The notes below the pieces were generated by a model that was given only the letters and a program-made list of their open reading frames with translations, did no database searches and had not been told where the DNA came from. Below are positions 1 to 10,249 of a stretch of 64,000 bases of DNA, piece after piece; the stretch's first letter is position 1; each line of letters opens with the position of its first letter. Source of the stretch: Ectocarpus siliculosus (taxonomy: Eukaryota > Sar > Phaeophyceae > Ectocarpales > Ectocarpaceae); NCBI GenBank assembly GCA_000310025.1, contig FN649757.1, positions 868,316 through 932,315 on the forward strand, written 5' to 3'. The position numbers were made by a program, and so were the translations under genes.

Positions 1-73
1 GGTAAGGGATTAGTGAGATGGTAAAAAATACCGCGCAAGGGGGGGATACAGGGGTAGCAACTTTACGAGGTGT

Positions 74-1940
74 GAACGGTGGACTAGTCAGCAGTGGGAA
101 GGGAAAAGGGAAGTTCTAGCAGGACACTACAAGAGACTTGGAGTGCCTTCGGAGAATGAAGCTTTTGACCAAGTGTTTAAGAAGGAGGTGGACGCATGGG
201 CCCAGAAAGAAGAGACATCGAAGGCAGACGTTGGGAACGTAGAACAAGAAAAGGAGTTCACGGAGGACGAGGTTGAGGCGTGTGTGAACAAGCTGCAGTG
301 CCACAAAGCAGAAGGGGCGGATGGGATAGTGAACGAGTTCATGAAGTTTGGGGGGAAGGGGATGATCCAGCTGATGGTACTGCTGTACAACTGCGTGTGG
401 AAAAACGAATATCGGCCAAGTAGAGGAGTGGTTGTGAACTTGTTTAAGAAATGAGACAAGACTCACCCAGGAAACTACAGGGGTATCACACAGTTGAACA
501 CATGTTTTGTAAGCTGCTGAACGATAGGATGGTGGGAGTATTGGAGAAGGAACGTAGCATTAGTGAGGGCCAGGCAGGTTTCCGACAGAAGAGGGGGTGC
601 GTAGACCACGCATTCACGGTAGGGAGAATCATCCAAGGTAGAAAGAGGGCGGGATAGCCGGCGTACTGCTTCTTCCTGGACGTGAAAAAGGCATACGATA
701 CTGTATGGAGAAATGGGCTGTGGAAACAATTGTCCAAGTGTGGGATCAAGGGGAAAATGTGGAGAGTGCTGAAGAAGATGACAAGAGTGTACGAAAAGCG
801 CGGTCATGCTAGACGGAGAACTGTCTAAATTCTTCGACATTGAGCAGGGGGTCCCACAAGGTTGCACGCTGTCCCCAACATTGTTCCAGGTGTTCACCAA
901 CGATCTGTTGGAATTTGTAGAGGCAGTCCGAAAGGGAGTTCAAGTAGGGGACACGGAAACTTCGGTGTCAGGAATGCTGTTTGCGGATGATTTTGTTGGT
1001 ATGTCGGAAACCCCTGAGGGACTGCAACTACAAATTGACGCGGCGAAGAAGTTTACTGATAAGTGGATATTGTCTGCCAACGTTAAGAAGAGTGCCGTCA
1101 TGGTATGCAACGAGGTCAGGGAGGAACCAGTAGAACATAGATGGAAGTGAGGGATCGAGGAGATTGCAGCAGTGGACCAGTACACATACCTCGGAGTAGA
1201 GATCGCTAAAGACTGTTCGTGGAATGCACACATGTCCAAGGTAGCGGAAAAGGGCAAAGCACGAGCAGGGAAGCTGCACCCAATACTCGCAAACCGGCAC
1301 CTCGATACACGCATCAAATTGACGGTATTGAAGAGCGCAATCGTACCGCCGCTTGAGTACGCCGGAGAAGTATGGGAAAAAAATAAGAAGGTAGTGAAAG
1401 AACTCGAGGCGGCGCAGATGAAAGCAGCGAAAACCATCCTAGGATGCTCCAAGCGCACAAGTAATGCAGCCGTCCGGGCAGAATTGGGGATCCAATCCCT
1501 ACGGTCGGGAAGAGACGCCAGGAAGCTGACATGGCAGTATCGCATGTGCGGGATGGGAGAGGAGAGGTTGCCGAGAATAGCATGGGAGGCGAAGTGGGCA
1601 AACAAAAAGAGGGGTAGACAACCCACGGAATGGGTCAAGGTTGTAGAGGACGTATGGAAGGGGTTAGACATCGACGAAGATGAAACGCTGGAAACGGAGG
1701 GTCTACAGCGGATCAAGGAGAAGATATCTGTGGCACTTCAAGGATTACCTACATGGACCAATGGCTGCAGCGACAAAGCTTAACGTCAAATTCAGCACGG
1801 GGACATAGAACTTCGAGAACGTCGACACGGTAGACGACGAAGACGACAAGTTCAAATGTGATCGCGGCTTCGAATGCGAAGACCGTGTTCATGTAGTCGC
1901 GGAATGTCGGCTGTACAAATACGGAGAGGTAAGTGTTAGA
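74..1940 (+). pseudogene. Degenerate LINE (non-LTR) reverse transcriptase
   Basis: Broken pieces in shifting frames give, in order, the motifs of a non-LTR retrotransposon reverse transcriptase. These are an N-terminal GADGIVNEF segment (about 315), GFRQKRGCVDH (about 575), the motif A block FLDVKKAYDTVW (676-711, frame 1), QGVPQGCTLSP (about 845) and the catalytic FADDFV (about 980). After them come the thumb-like block YLGVEIAKDCSWNAH (1183 on) and a C-terminal C/H-rich stretch near 1854-1910 (CDRGFECEDRVHVVAEC). Inactivating lesions are a stop at 655-657, a frameshift near 795-806, a stop at 1148-1150, and another shift after 1783. The missing endonuclease and 5' part lie outside the window or are lost. 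The RT assignment is secure; the clade is not. Confidence 0.88.
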
Positions 1941-2189
1941 AATATCAGTATCAACGAAAAAGACTGCTGTTATTCGTAGTTTTTCGTATTCTCTTGAGTA
2001 CAACACGGTATAAGATATCACATTCACCATGAGCGATTTCATTAGCACAAAACTATACCAGTTTCAGTATACGTGATAACGCACACGGTACAATAAGCTA
2101 TCAAGGACGTAAGTTCAACTTGAAGAACAATATTGATGGATGCGGTAGATTCGTAACGGTTCGTAGAGTGTTTCCTAGATCGGGCATAT

Positions 2190-2337
2190 TTTCCTGGAAC
2201 GGTTCTCAGGAACGTTCTCAGATAAGGTCCAGAGTAAGATTAGAAAGGTTCCCGGAACGTTTCCGGAACGGTGCTTTTGGTCTTGTAGAATGGTATTTGG
2301 TTCCCAGAACGTTCCCGAAACCGTTCCGGACCGGTAC
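2190..2337. repeat. Cluster of GGAACGTTCC-like palindromes
   Basis: Within about 150 bp the motif GGAACG or its complement CGTTCC recurs at least six times, including GGAACGTTC, CCGGAACGTTTCCGGAACGG and CCGTTCCGGACCGG. The final TTCCGGACCGGT is also present in the A repeats of the tyrosine-recombinase element at 51.9 and 59.7 kb. This could be a relic of a related terminus or an independent palindromic cluster. Confidence 0.5.
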
Positions 2338-3992
2338 TTATCTGTTTCTCATTTCTCTTCGAACCAAATCCCATTTGGCTGTAGACTCACGTCTACAGTG
2401 CACCTCAGCACACCTGTCAGCAAGGTGCGGCACACGCTTCTGTTACCTTGCTTGCTCACTGCTGCTACCGCCGTAGCACAGGTCACTTGAACAGATAGGT
2501 AGACTTCTGACTTGCGTCCATCAGCCTATTATCTTGTTTTTAGTGAGGACCTCTTTTCAGCAGATCTGACGTTCGCTGAAAAGAACACACCAAGCAATCC
2601 AACACCAGCAAAACCACCAGGCAACTGTTCTTGAATACACAGTCTTAGCAGACCCTACGCCTTTGATTCAACAGGAAGTGTACATGACTGAGCTGGGAAA
2701 ACAACAAGAGACGTACAGGGAGATGTTTGTGGCATGGAATAGAGAGGAGAGGACGGTAGCTGTACTGGGGAGTAGGAAGTGATTTGAAAAGGCGGGAAGG
2801 GATATCGTTAGGATAGACAAGACTAGGGAAGACATTTTTGAGCCACTTTTGGCAAAGTAGGAAGGAACGATTGGCCATCGGTGATCGGTCCTGTGGAAAC
2901 AATGCTCCGTACTCTCGAGGACGCGTGGTGAATGGTCTAACCGCGAAGGCATACAAAACATTAGAGTACGCCCCCCCCCCCAAGAGAGGTCCAAATAAAC
3001 TTGTGTCGGGTAGGTGTCGGAAAAAACCTTTTTGTACGCCCTTGTTGGAGGGCATGATACTCACGACTGCTCAGATTCGATCCAAAAATGCACACATCAT
3101 TGGTTGATTTCATCGTGCACTCGCCAACGTGACGTGGTATTGGTCTCGCGGCATAGCTGTTGCGCCTGAAATACGTGGTCTGCAGAAATGTCTACAGCTA
3201 GAACCCAATCCAACTTGGCACACGGGGTGCTATAGATCGCTGATACAACCTTTGGAATCACAGAGGATTGTCACCGAAGATGAAAGACTCACTGCATCTG
3301 GAGCTGGAGCCCACACTGCACAAGCCGTTGTCATTGCAACTGCCTATGGTAGAGCTTGTTCCTGACTGGCAGCAAGTTCCCTCTGGCTCTTTCCCGTCTG
3401 GCAAGAGGTCGTTCTTGCATGACGCGACGACACAGGCGGAAACTGACCGGGAGTCAACCGAAGGGGGATGAGGCACGGGGGCGGGACGTGAACCGGGAGG
3501 TTGACACACATCCGGTTCAAAAAACGATATATACATACTCGTTGATTGTCAAATAGATGATGCACGGTCACTGCATTGTTCCGCAGCCATTATCGAGTAT
3601 TGAGCCATGATCGTCAAATATTGGGGGAAAAAGAGACCACCAGAACCAGCTATCTCGATGAGGATATCAGCTTCCACCCGCAGTAGTAGCAAATCACGAG
3701 GAAGGATATCCCCTTGCAATGATATTCAATGCGGAAACCTATAAATGATGGGTACAGGGCGAAACCGCTACTGTTTGTGTATCAGGGCTTCCCTCCTCAG
3801 CACTCGTTTATGGGAAAGCATCAAACGAAGAAGTTGCAATTTAGGCTAGTCTCGCGGATACCTTAGAACTCACCACCATGGCTGAAGAACGCCAGAGTAA
3901 GGGCAGCTCCCAATGCGAGATTGAGAAAGCGCATCGCTGCAAAGATGTGACCGAAGTCTGAAACCTGCGGAATTTGTAGCCGAAGAAAGCGG

Positions 3993-4085
3993 AAGAAAGA
4001 GAGAGAGGGGGGGAGGGAGAGACAGAGAGAGACATACAGAGAGAGACACAACAGAGAGAAAAAGAGAGAGACAAATCTGAGAGGG
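3993..4085. repeat. GA-rich simple repeat
   Basis: Imperfect (GA)n tract with GGGGG and ACA interruptions. Minus-strand open frames over it are Ser/Leu-rich artefacts of the repeat. Confidence 0.85.
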
Positions 4086-4507
4086 CACATTCAGAAAGAA
4101 AAACAGGCATTGGGAATCTCCTCAGCAGCTCAAGCCACACAGACAAGGTGCAGCAGTTGTTTAAGGAACAGGTCGAGGGCTTCATTGACTTACCCAAAGT
4201 TTTCTGACGTTGCCGTGCGGGTCTAAAGTACGTACCAGATCTCTTAACTTGACGATACCACCTACATTCAACCTGTGACCGACAACTACTGTCTTGCGTC
4301 GACAATAGCTTTTCACATGTGGGTTCATCTGATTTTGTCGAAATTGTCTTGCGCACGTGCGGTCGAGATGCCGACAACTTGATCTACCAAACAATCGAAT
4401 TCAGCGTGCACAATGCACCATCCGACCGCACATCTGCCTGCACACGCCACTCTAATTCCCCTACCGCCCACAGTCTACACCGTTGGACATACAACCTGTG
4501 ACCGACA

Positions 4508-5440
4508 ATGGTGTGACCAGCTTGACAGAGACCTCAAGACCATGGTACCGGTGAAGAATCTTGGGGACTTGGGATGGTGGTCAGGATGTTTTTATGAGAG
4601 AGATTGGGAGGCAAGGACTTTGAAGATCTCGCAGCAGACGTACGCCGAAGAGTTAGGGATAGAGTTCGGGGTGGGGTGTGGAAAGAGATACCTCTTCCGC
4701 TAGGGGTGACGCTTTCTGAGTTTGATCAGGATGAGCAAGCAGTGCCGTGGCCTTTTCGTGAGCTGATAGGGTCGTTGATGTGGCTTGCAACGCAAACGAG
4801 GCCAGACATTGCGAATGCTGCGAGAGCGGTGGCTAGGTATTGTGCTTGTCCCAAAAAAATCCATTGGAGAGCATGTCTTGGTATCTTGGGGTATGTGCTA
4901 AGGATGTAGTGTCTTGGGTTTTACATTTAGGAGGGGCAGTGTAGAAGGGTTGAGGTTAGAGGTTTTCGCAGATGCAGACTACGCAAGCAAGGCTGCCGAT
5001 GGGAAGTCTGTGTCAGGGGGTTTGGTTTTGTGTGGCGGGGGATATATTTCTTGGTTCTCGAGGACGCAGAAGTGTGTAACGTTGAGCACTACAGAGGCGG
5101 AGTATATCTGTCTTGCGGATGTGCTGCAGAAGGTGTTGTTCTTGAGACAGGTATGCATGTGGCGTTTTATGTTGCCAGATGCGGGAATGCCATGCATTCC
5201 GGTGTATGAGGATAGGGGGTTGTGTTGGGCGCAATTTTAAGCACATTGATTGGTTGACGTGAGGCACCACTTTGCCAGGGAGCTTGTAGGACCACTTTAA
5301 TATCAGGGATCTTGTAGGGAGGAAGGAGTATTCGATTTTTCACTTGGAGTCAGCGTACCAACATGCCGACTTTCTCACGAAGGCGCTTCACGTGGGAGAT
5401 TTTGAGTCCCATCGTAATTTCGTGATGAGCATGGGACAGG
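4508..5440 (+). pseudogene. Ty1/copia pol fragment (end of RT plus RNase H)
   Basis: The C-terminal half of a copia polyprotein is readable in two frames. It starts with VKNLGDLGWWSGCFYERD and continues with LKISQQTYAEELG. After a frameshift near 4665-4700 come ELIGSLMWLATQTRPDIA and the RNase H blocks FADADYASKAADGKSVSGG and LSTTEAEYICL. The tail HIDWL, then YQHADFLTKALHVGDF (about 5355-5400), is the usual copia ending with interrupting stops. The 5' part of pol, gag and LTRs are not seen. It diverges from the complete copia element at 21.4-27.6 kb, so it is not a fragment of that insertion. Confidence 0.9.
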
Positions 5441-5609
5441 AACGCGAGATTTGGTTTTTATTTGTGTTAGATCAAATGGTAGATGCCGGAGACGCGACTT
5501 TCTGCCCTCGCTAGCGCTGCACGCCGTCCGCCCCGAGAGCGCGCGGCTCGCCGAGAGAGCCCTCGCAACACAGGGCTATCGGTAGGTGCAAGTATCGCTT
5601 CGAGGCGAG

Positions 5610-5707
5610 GTCTACGGGCGGAGAAACCGCGAAAAACTAGGCTTCAGGCTCACGAGAGCATCAGGATTGCATTTCCTGCAATCTCGTGAGCCCTCAGCCC
5701 GTAGGAC
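5610..5707. repeat. Nested inverted repeat (hairpin)
   Basis: GGCTCACGAGA (5647-5657) is matched by its exact reverse complement at 5682-5692. An outer pair, GTCTACGGGC (5610-5619) and GCCCGTAGGAC (5697-5707), is complementary apart from one extra base. The ~98-bp unit could fold into a long stem and resembles a small foldback element. No coding function is evident. Confidence 0.6.
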
Positions 5708-5714
5708 ATCGGTC

Positions 5715-6216
5715 TATAGGTCTATACTCACAGGATGTCGGGATGCATTAGACTTGATATTAGAGTGGATGCACGTGAGGTAGTTTTTTTTTTCGGCGCG
5801 CAACAAGGGACCCCTTGCCTTCACAAACACGTAAACCTCGGACAAAGTAGAGTACTGTCGCCTCATATGGCGGTGGCCGTTCGTTGCTGAACCCAGTTGT
5901 TCCAAGTAGAAACTGCGGACATGGACGACATACATGTGGATTGCACACCCATGTGAAATGGATCGAAATTCCTTTGGCTTCGGTCCTTACTTTGAATTGG
6001 TACATCCCTCGTATCCAAGGCGTTCCAGTTGCGCTTCACTCGTTGAATATCAAAGCAATCAACCGTCATAATGTGCGATGGAGAAAATAAATTGCGACGC
6101 GGTGGCACCATTTCTCATTAATCGACCAGAACGAGTCGATACCGTGGCACGAAACGAACCCGTGAATCTGCGTCTACATTCCGGTGGAAACGATCTTGCG
6201 AACACTGAGGTATGAT
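5715..6216 (+). repeat. Dispersed repeat, copy 1 (second copy at 35.06 kb)
   Basis: It begins with ACTCACAGGATGTCGGGATG, then TAGACTTGATATTAGAGT, a T tract at 5782-5792 followed by CGGCGCGC, then GTTGTTCCAAGTAG. It ends near GAACACTGAGGTATGATACC (6197-6216). The same landmarks occur in the same order at 35058-36025, diverged and with a longer interior. No protein is evident, so this is probably an old non-coding mobile element. Confidence 0.6.
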
Positions 6217-6642
6217 ACCTGAAACGCTGTGTATGTACTTCGCCGTGCTGTGGCCATCCCTGAATGTAATACGTGCGTCGCTGTACAACTCTACACCCGC
6301 TCTTGCACAACGTCGGTATGACGCCATAGTCATGATGTACTGTGGTAAAGCTACATTTATCATCATATTTATCATCATAGATTCGGCGCTCGCTGCAAAA
6401 GCGCGTGTAGAGTTGTACAGTGACGCATCTTACGAATAGCATGGGGAAAATACTTGTACAGTATGTTCGCGAGGTGGATTATGCCATCCTTACGAAGGCT
6501 ACTGCGGTAGTACTCATGTGTGGTTTTGAGCTATGCGGGTGCGCAAGTGCGTGACCGTCCATCGGTCGTTTGGATCTTCCGGGTATCTCCGGTAGTAGAA
6601 TCTTGAGTGGATAACATTATTGGGTCTTGTCTTTTTGCTGTT
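6217..6642. other. Gene-free stretch
   Basis: No supported gene. A short ATCATCATATTTATCATCAT tract lies at about 6357-6378. Confidence 0.4.
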
Positions 6643-7206
6643 TTCATGAAGCACCATGGAGCACCATGGAGCACTTGATTTGCAAAGTATTTCTCACGCT
6701 TCCCATGGAGCACCAAAGAGCACCATGGAGCACTTGATAGGTAAAATGTTTCACACTTTTCCCATGGAGCTTCATGGAGCACCGTGGACCACCATGGAGC
6801 ACTTGATTTGTGAAATGTTTCATACTTTTCCCATGGAGCTCCATGGAGCACTTGATTGGTAGAATGTTTCACACTTTTCCCATGGAGCACCATGGAGCAC
6901 TTGATTTGTAAATTGTTTCACACTTTTCCCATGGAGCTCCATGGAGCACCATGGAGCACTTGATTTGTAAAATGTTTCACACTTTTCCCATGGAGCACCA
7001 TGGAGCACTTGATTTGCAAAATGTTTCACACTTTCCCTATGGAGCACCATGGAGGACCATGGACCACCATGGAGCACTTGATTTGTATAATGTTTCACAC
7101 TTTTCCCATGGAGCACCATGGAGCACCATGGAGCACTTGATTTGTATAATGTTTCACACTTTTCCCATGGAGCTCCATGGAGCACCATGGAGCACTTGAT
7201 TTGTAA
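6643..7206. repeat. Two-level minisatellite with 10-bp step sizes
   Basis: Ten copies of a ~39-bp core (CTTGATTTGTAAAATGTTTC then ACACTTTTCC and variants) are separated by one to three copies of a 10-bp unit CATGGAGCAC (variants CATGGAGCTC, CATGGACCAC). Core starts (CTTGAT) fall at 6674, 6733, 6802, 6851, 6900, 6959, 7008, 7077, 7136 and 7195. The spacings are 59, 69, 49, 49, 59, 49, 69, 59 and 59, all equal to 39 plus a multiple of 10. All frames stay open because the unit lacks stops, but spacings of different residue modulo 3 rotate the frame, so a repeat protein is unlikely. Confidence 0.95.
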
Positions 7207-7688
7207 ATCACAAGCTGCTGGTGTAGACTATTATCATCCGGATGCATATCAAATCTCCACATTGATTGGTGCTGTTGTCTACGAGCCTCCGATACGACGC
7301 CGTATGTTGTTCCAAAGCGGAGGTGACAACACCTGAGTGAATGGATGTGATGTTCGATCTCATCCATGTATGTATGCAATTTCCTCCTCATAAAATCCCC
7401 CCCCCCCCCCGCCTTACGTTTGGTGATATTTCCATTCCACGAAATCTATTGTAATGTATCCTTTTTTTTCTTACCGCCGATTACAGTACATGTCTACTCT
7501 ACGGACGGACGCGTGGAAATCACATCGTCTAAGACTTACTCACATACCCTTCTTTCGTAGCGATGCCATGATCGCCTCTACTTCCTTTGCCCGTGTCGAA
7601 CCAATATTATACCCGTCCCACGCATGCTGGCCGCCCCACTACGATCGTTTTACTCCACTGGCGCGAGGAGCGCGAGCAAGTACGAATA
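7207..7688. other. Gene-free stretch
   Basis: Nothing recognisable apart from a C homopolymer at about 7398-7410. Confidence 0.4.
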
Positions 7689-7796
7689 TGCCGTAAGTGA
7701 CGCAAGAAAGCACACCCCTGGTGATAAGATTTTGGAGTTTCAAAAATTGTCACCGGGTGTGCTTTCCTGGAGTGGGTGTGCAATCTTGTGCCACCG
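7689..7796 (+). mobile_element. Foldback MITE, copy 1 (CCGTAAGTGACGCAAGA family)
   Basis: The left end TGCCGTAAGTGACGCAAGAA and the complement of the right end (CGGTGGCACAAGATTGCACA) form imperfect terminal inverted repeats. A second inner pair is built from CACACCCCTGGTGATAA and TTGTCACCGGGTGTG. The whole 108-bp unit aligns with the reverse complement of 63571-63679, including the central TTTTGGAGTTT. It is non-autonomous. Confidence 0.75.
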
Positions 7797-7829
7797 CTGT
7801 GACAATGTGCACGTTGACAGAGCCCGCAA

Positions 7830-8360
7830 TCAGGGGGTGTGACAAATCAAGGGTGTATGGAAAAAAGGGTGTGTGATAACATATTCTCCTGCTCCATCAT
7901 TCATTCCTTAAAGGGGTGTGATAAATGAAGGGGTGTGTTAAGGAAGACCCGATTCGCAGGATATCCGTCGATTGACTTTTACCAGAATCGGTACACCTTC
8001 GCATATGGCGTCAGCGGCAGGATGCTGGTTCGAATCTCCGTGGGTGCACAAAATTCTCCTAACTTGGACATTTTCCCATGGACAGAACGTGTGTCAGTCC
8101 TGAGAACACCCTTCCTTGGAGTCGATCCTACAAAGAACCTTGTGACACTTCCATCAAAATTACCCGTCCTGGCCACAAGCGGGCGGAGTGTTACGGAGGA
8201 CGGACCCGATTCGCAGGGTATCCATCCGTCGATTGACTTTTCCCAGGATCGGTTCACCTTCGCAGGTGTGTGAAAAATACGGGGTGTGATAACAACGTTG
8301 CCAGCAGATTGCGGCTCCAACATCATTCCTTTGAGGGTGTGAACAAAACGGGGGGTTGAT
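7830..8360 (+). repeat. GGGTGTGATAA-rich repeat block with 58-62-bp duplication
   Basis: GACCCGATTCGCAGGATATC and what follows (7946-8003) is repeated at 8203-8264 with few changes, 257 bp downstream. Phrases such as AAGGGGTGTGATAA and GGGGTGTGATAAC recur at 7858-7940 and 8270-8350 and again at 10138-10245. This looks like diverged copies of one short element family. GGTTCGAATC at 8029-8038 resembles a tRNA B box but lacks a normally spaced A box. Confidence 0.6.
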
Positions 8361-8498
8361 CCTGTATCTCCATGTTGCCAACTATTTTCTGCCCCCACAT
8401 CATGTTATATATACTTACAGGATGGTCGTCGTGACGTGATACATTTCTTGTTATTATGGAAAAAAATAAAAAAAGATGGCTCGATTTTTGAATTTCTT

Positions 8499-9108
8499 CA
8501 GCAGTATGGACCAGACGCCGACTTTACATGGAAGTCGTACGAGTGTCGACTTAGTTGTGCTGTCACAGCATCTTCCACGCACTTCTTCTGCCAGTGCTGG
8601 TTTGTTGATTGGAGTCTTGTAGGTCGAGATACAGCAGTGGGATTCTCGGGTTGTGGAGGCAAAAGTGAACCAGAGCAAAAAATTCCATGCATAGCTCGAT
8701 TACTGCTGCTGTGTTTTTGCTACAGCAGTATGGACTAGACGCCGAACGACGTCCGCGTGCTACAAGTACCGCAACGACCTAACGGGATGGGATACTTCCT
8801 GCCACGGCGAAGAATAGTACAGTGCGATGCAAACATCCGTTCGTGTGTCGCGCGGCTGCCACATGTGTCGACGACAGGTACACGTAGAGCTCTCGCCATG
8901 TTGTCGTTACCGCGCAGGAGGACCCCTCGGAGATGTTCCACATGGTGCTACAACGACAGCAGTACTACTGTACATAGATGTCGTAAGGAGAGTGGAGTTG
9001 TGCTGTCACGGCATCTCCCACGCACTCTCCTACCGGTGCTTGTGTCGATTGGAGTCTTGTAGGCCGAAGTACAAGAGTGGGGTTGGACTCCCGGGTTGTG
9101 GAAGCAAA
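8499..9108 (+). repeat. Two diverged copies of a ~170-bp repeat
   Basis: CAGCAGTATGGACCAGACGC at 8499 recurs as CAGCAGTATGGACTAGACGC at 8723. The stretch 8554-8664 (GTTGTGCTGTCACAGCATCT to GGTTGTGGAGGCAAA) recurs at 8997-9108 with about 80 percent identity by eye. There is no coding potential that I recognise. Confidence 0.7.
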
Positions 9109-9313
9109 CCTGCCTGCAACAACAGAGAAGGCGGTGTTCTATTTACTATAATAGAGTATCTCGCTCAACTTTTTTTTTTTTTTCGCGGCATGTGGTCGCA
9201 TATTTCTTTGCCACTGCCGAAAAAGACAGCTGGATCTTTACCCAGTACATCTTTGGCATTTGGCATTTATCATTTTACACTGAACGACGCAGGACGGGGG
9301 TCGACCTTCATCG

Positions 9314-9372
9314 TTGTTGTTGTTGCTGTTGTCTCCACATTAAAAACCGTTCCGACGTCCTCCTCGATACTT
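9314..9372 (+). repeat. (GTT)n-linked repeat family, partial copy
   Basis: A GTTGTTGTTGTTGCTGTTG tract is followed by CACATTAAAAACCGTTCCG. The same junction occurs at 13921-14010 and 42018-42142 and, inverted, at 46640-46790 and 15130-15262. Similarity fades after 9355. Confidence 0.6.
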
Positions 9373-10140
9373 GTGGACTACCTGTTGGAAATTAATTGTG
9401 GGAATCCCTTCATTCTGAGAGAGAGAGCCATAGGTCGCCATCCGGCCTTTTCTTTTTTGTATGCACTTGTCTTCTTGTGAAGTTTTGACGTTGCGCTTGC
9501 CATCGTCGCCGCGTAAGTGTTTGTGTCTGCAGACCTTCTCAGCCGGCCTTCAAACTTCTTGTTGGTAAGTCTCCGTGTGGTAACTTCTCCGCGCATGAGT
9601 CATATGCAGCTATGACCTGCGCTTTGACTTTCACGATGGGTATTTTACCTCCCCGTCTTGCGTTGGTGAGTACCTGCGATATAATGTATACAGAAGGATC
9701 GCTCCACGACGCAAACAAACGTCGACGTCTCCGTTTTTTTTTTGTTCCCTTCGCACTCCATCCTTGCGGGGGTTTTCACCCCGAGTTCGAACGTGGGGTG
9801 CAATTTCCTCTCTTCGTACCTTCCTCGTCGGCCTTCTCCGTCGTTGTGTACATGATGTATACCTCGATTTTTCGGCTTTACGATTCCGATAGACAAGACT
9901 ACGGACTGACATGTTCCTTTCACCCCCGACGGGACCGCGCGCTCGTCGAGTGCCGAAATTCTTCATCACTTCCTTGCCTCTCCCAACACCGTCCCTTCCC
10001 GCCCTTACAAATCCTCTCCCCTTCTTCTTCTTCTTTCCGTCCTCCCGGACACTCACCACCATCCGTCCTGGACGTTGGCCCACAGCCCCGTTGGGGGGCG
10101 GGGGGCCAATACTTAACCCTAGTTCAAAATATTCCTAGAA
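9373..10140. other. Gene-free stretch
   Basis: Pyrimidine-rich tracts (10010-10040) and a G-rich run near 10092-10104. No supported gene. Confidence 0.35.
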
Positions 10141-10152
10141 GGGGTGTGATGT

Positions 10153-10228
10153 ATTAATGTGTGTGATGTGTATCATTGTTGCCGCAACATATTAATGTGT
10201 GTCATGTGTATCATTGTTGCCGCAACAT
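10153..10228 (+). repeat. Perfect-phase 38-bp tandem duplication
   Basis: ATTAATGTGTGTGATGTGTA followed by TCATTGTTGCCGCAACAT (10153-10190) is repeated directly at 10191-10228 with one change (GTGATG to GTCATG). It is flanked by GGGGTGTGAT on both sides, like the 7.8-8.4 kb block. Confidence 0.85.
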
Positions 10229-10249
10229 TGCTCTGAGGGGTGTGATACG

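Larger units (their letters stand above)
1941..4500. other. Gene-free stretch
   Basis: No ORF here has a recognisable family. It holds a cluster of GGAACG/CGTTCC palindromes (2190-2337), a run of ten C (about 2971-2980) and a GA-rich tract (3993-4085). The several 70-180 codon open frames overlap one another on opposite strands and look like chance. Confidence 0.5.

Noticed and set aside
6531-7199. Several 66-122-codon ORFs across the minisatellite on both strands
   Set aside because: They arise because the repeat has no stop codons. Unit spacings of 49, 59 and 69 rotate the frame, so no repeat protein is conserved.
6643-7206. CRISPR-like array
   Set aside because: The segments between repeats are themselves copies of one core with changing 10-bp modules, not unique spacers, and the context is eukaryotic.
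8010-8045. tRNA gene suggested by GGTTCGAATC
   Set aside because: B box only. The A-box-like TGGCGTCAGCGG is too close and the T stem does not pair.
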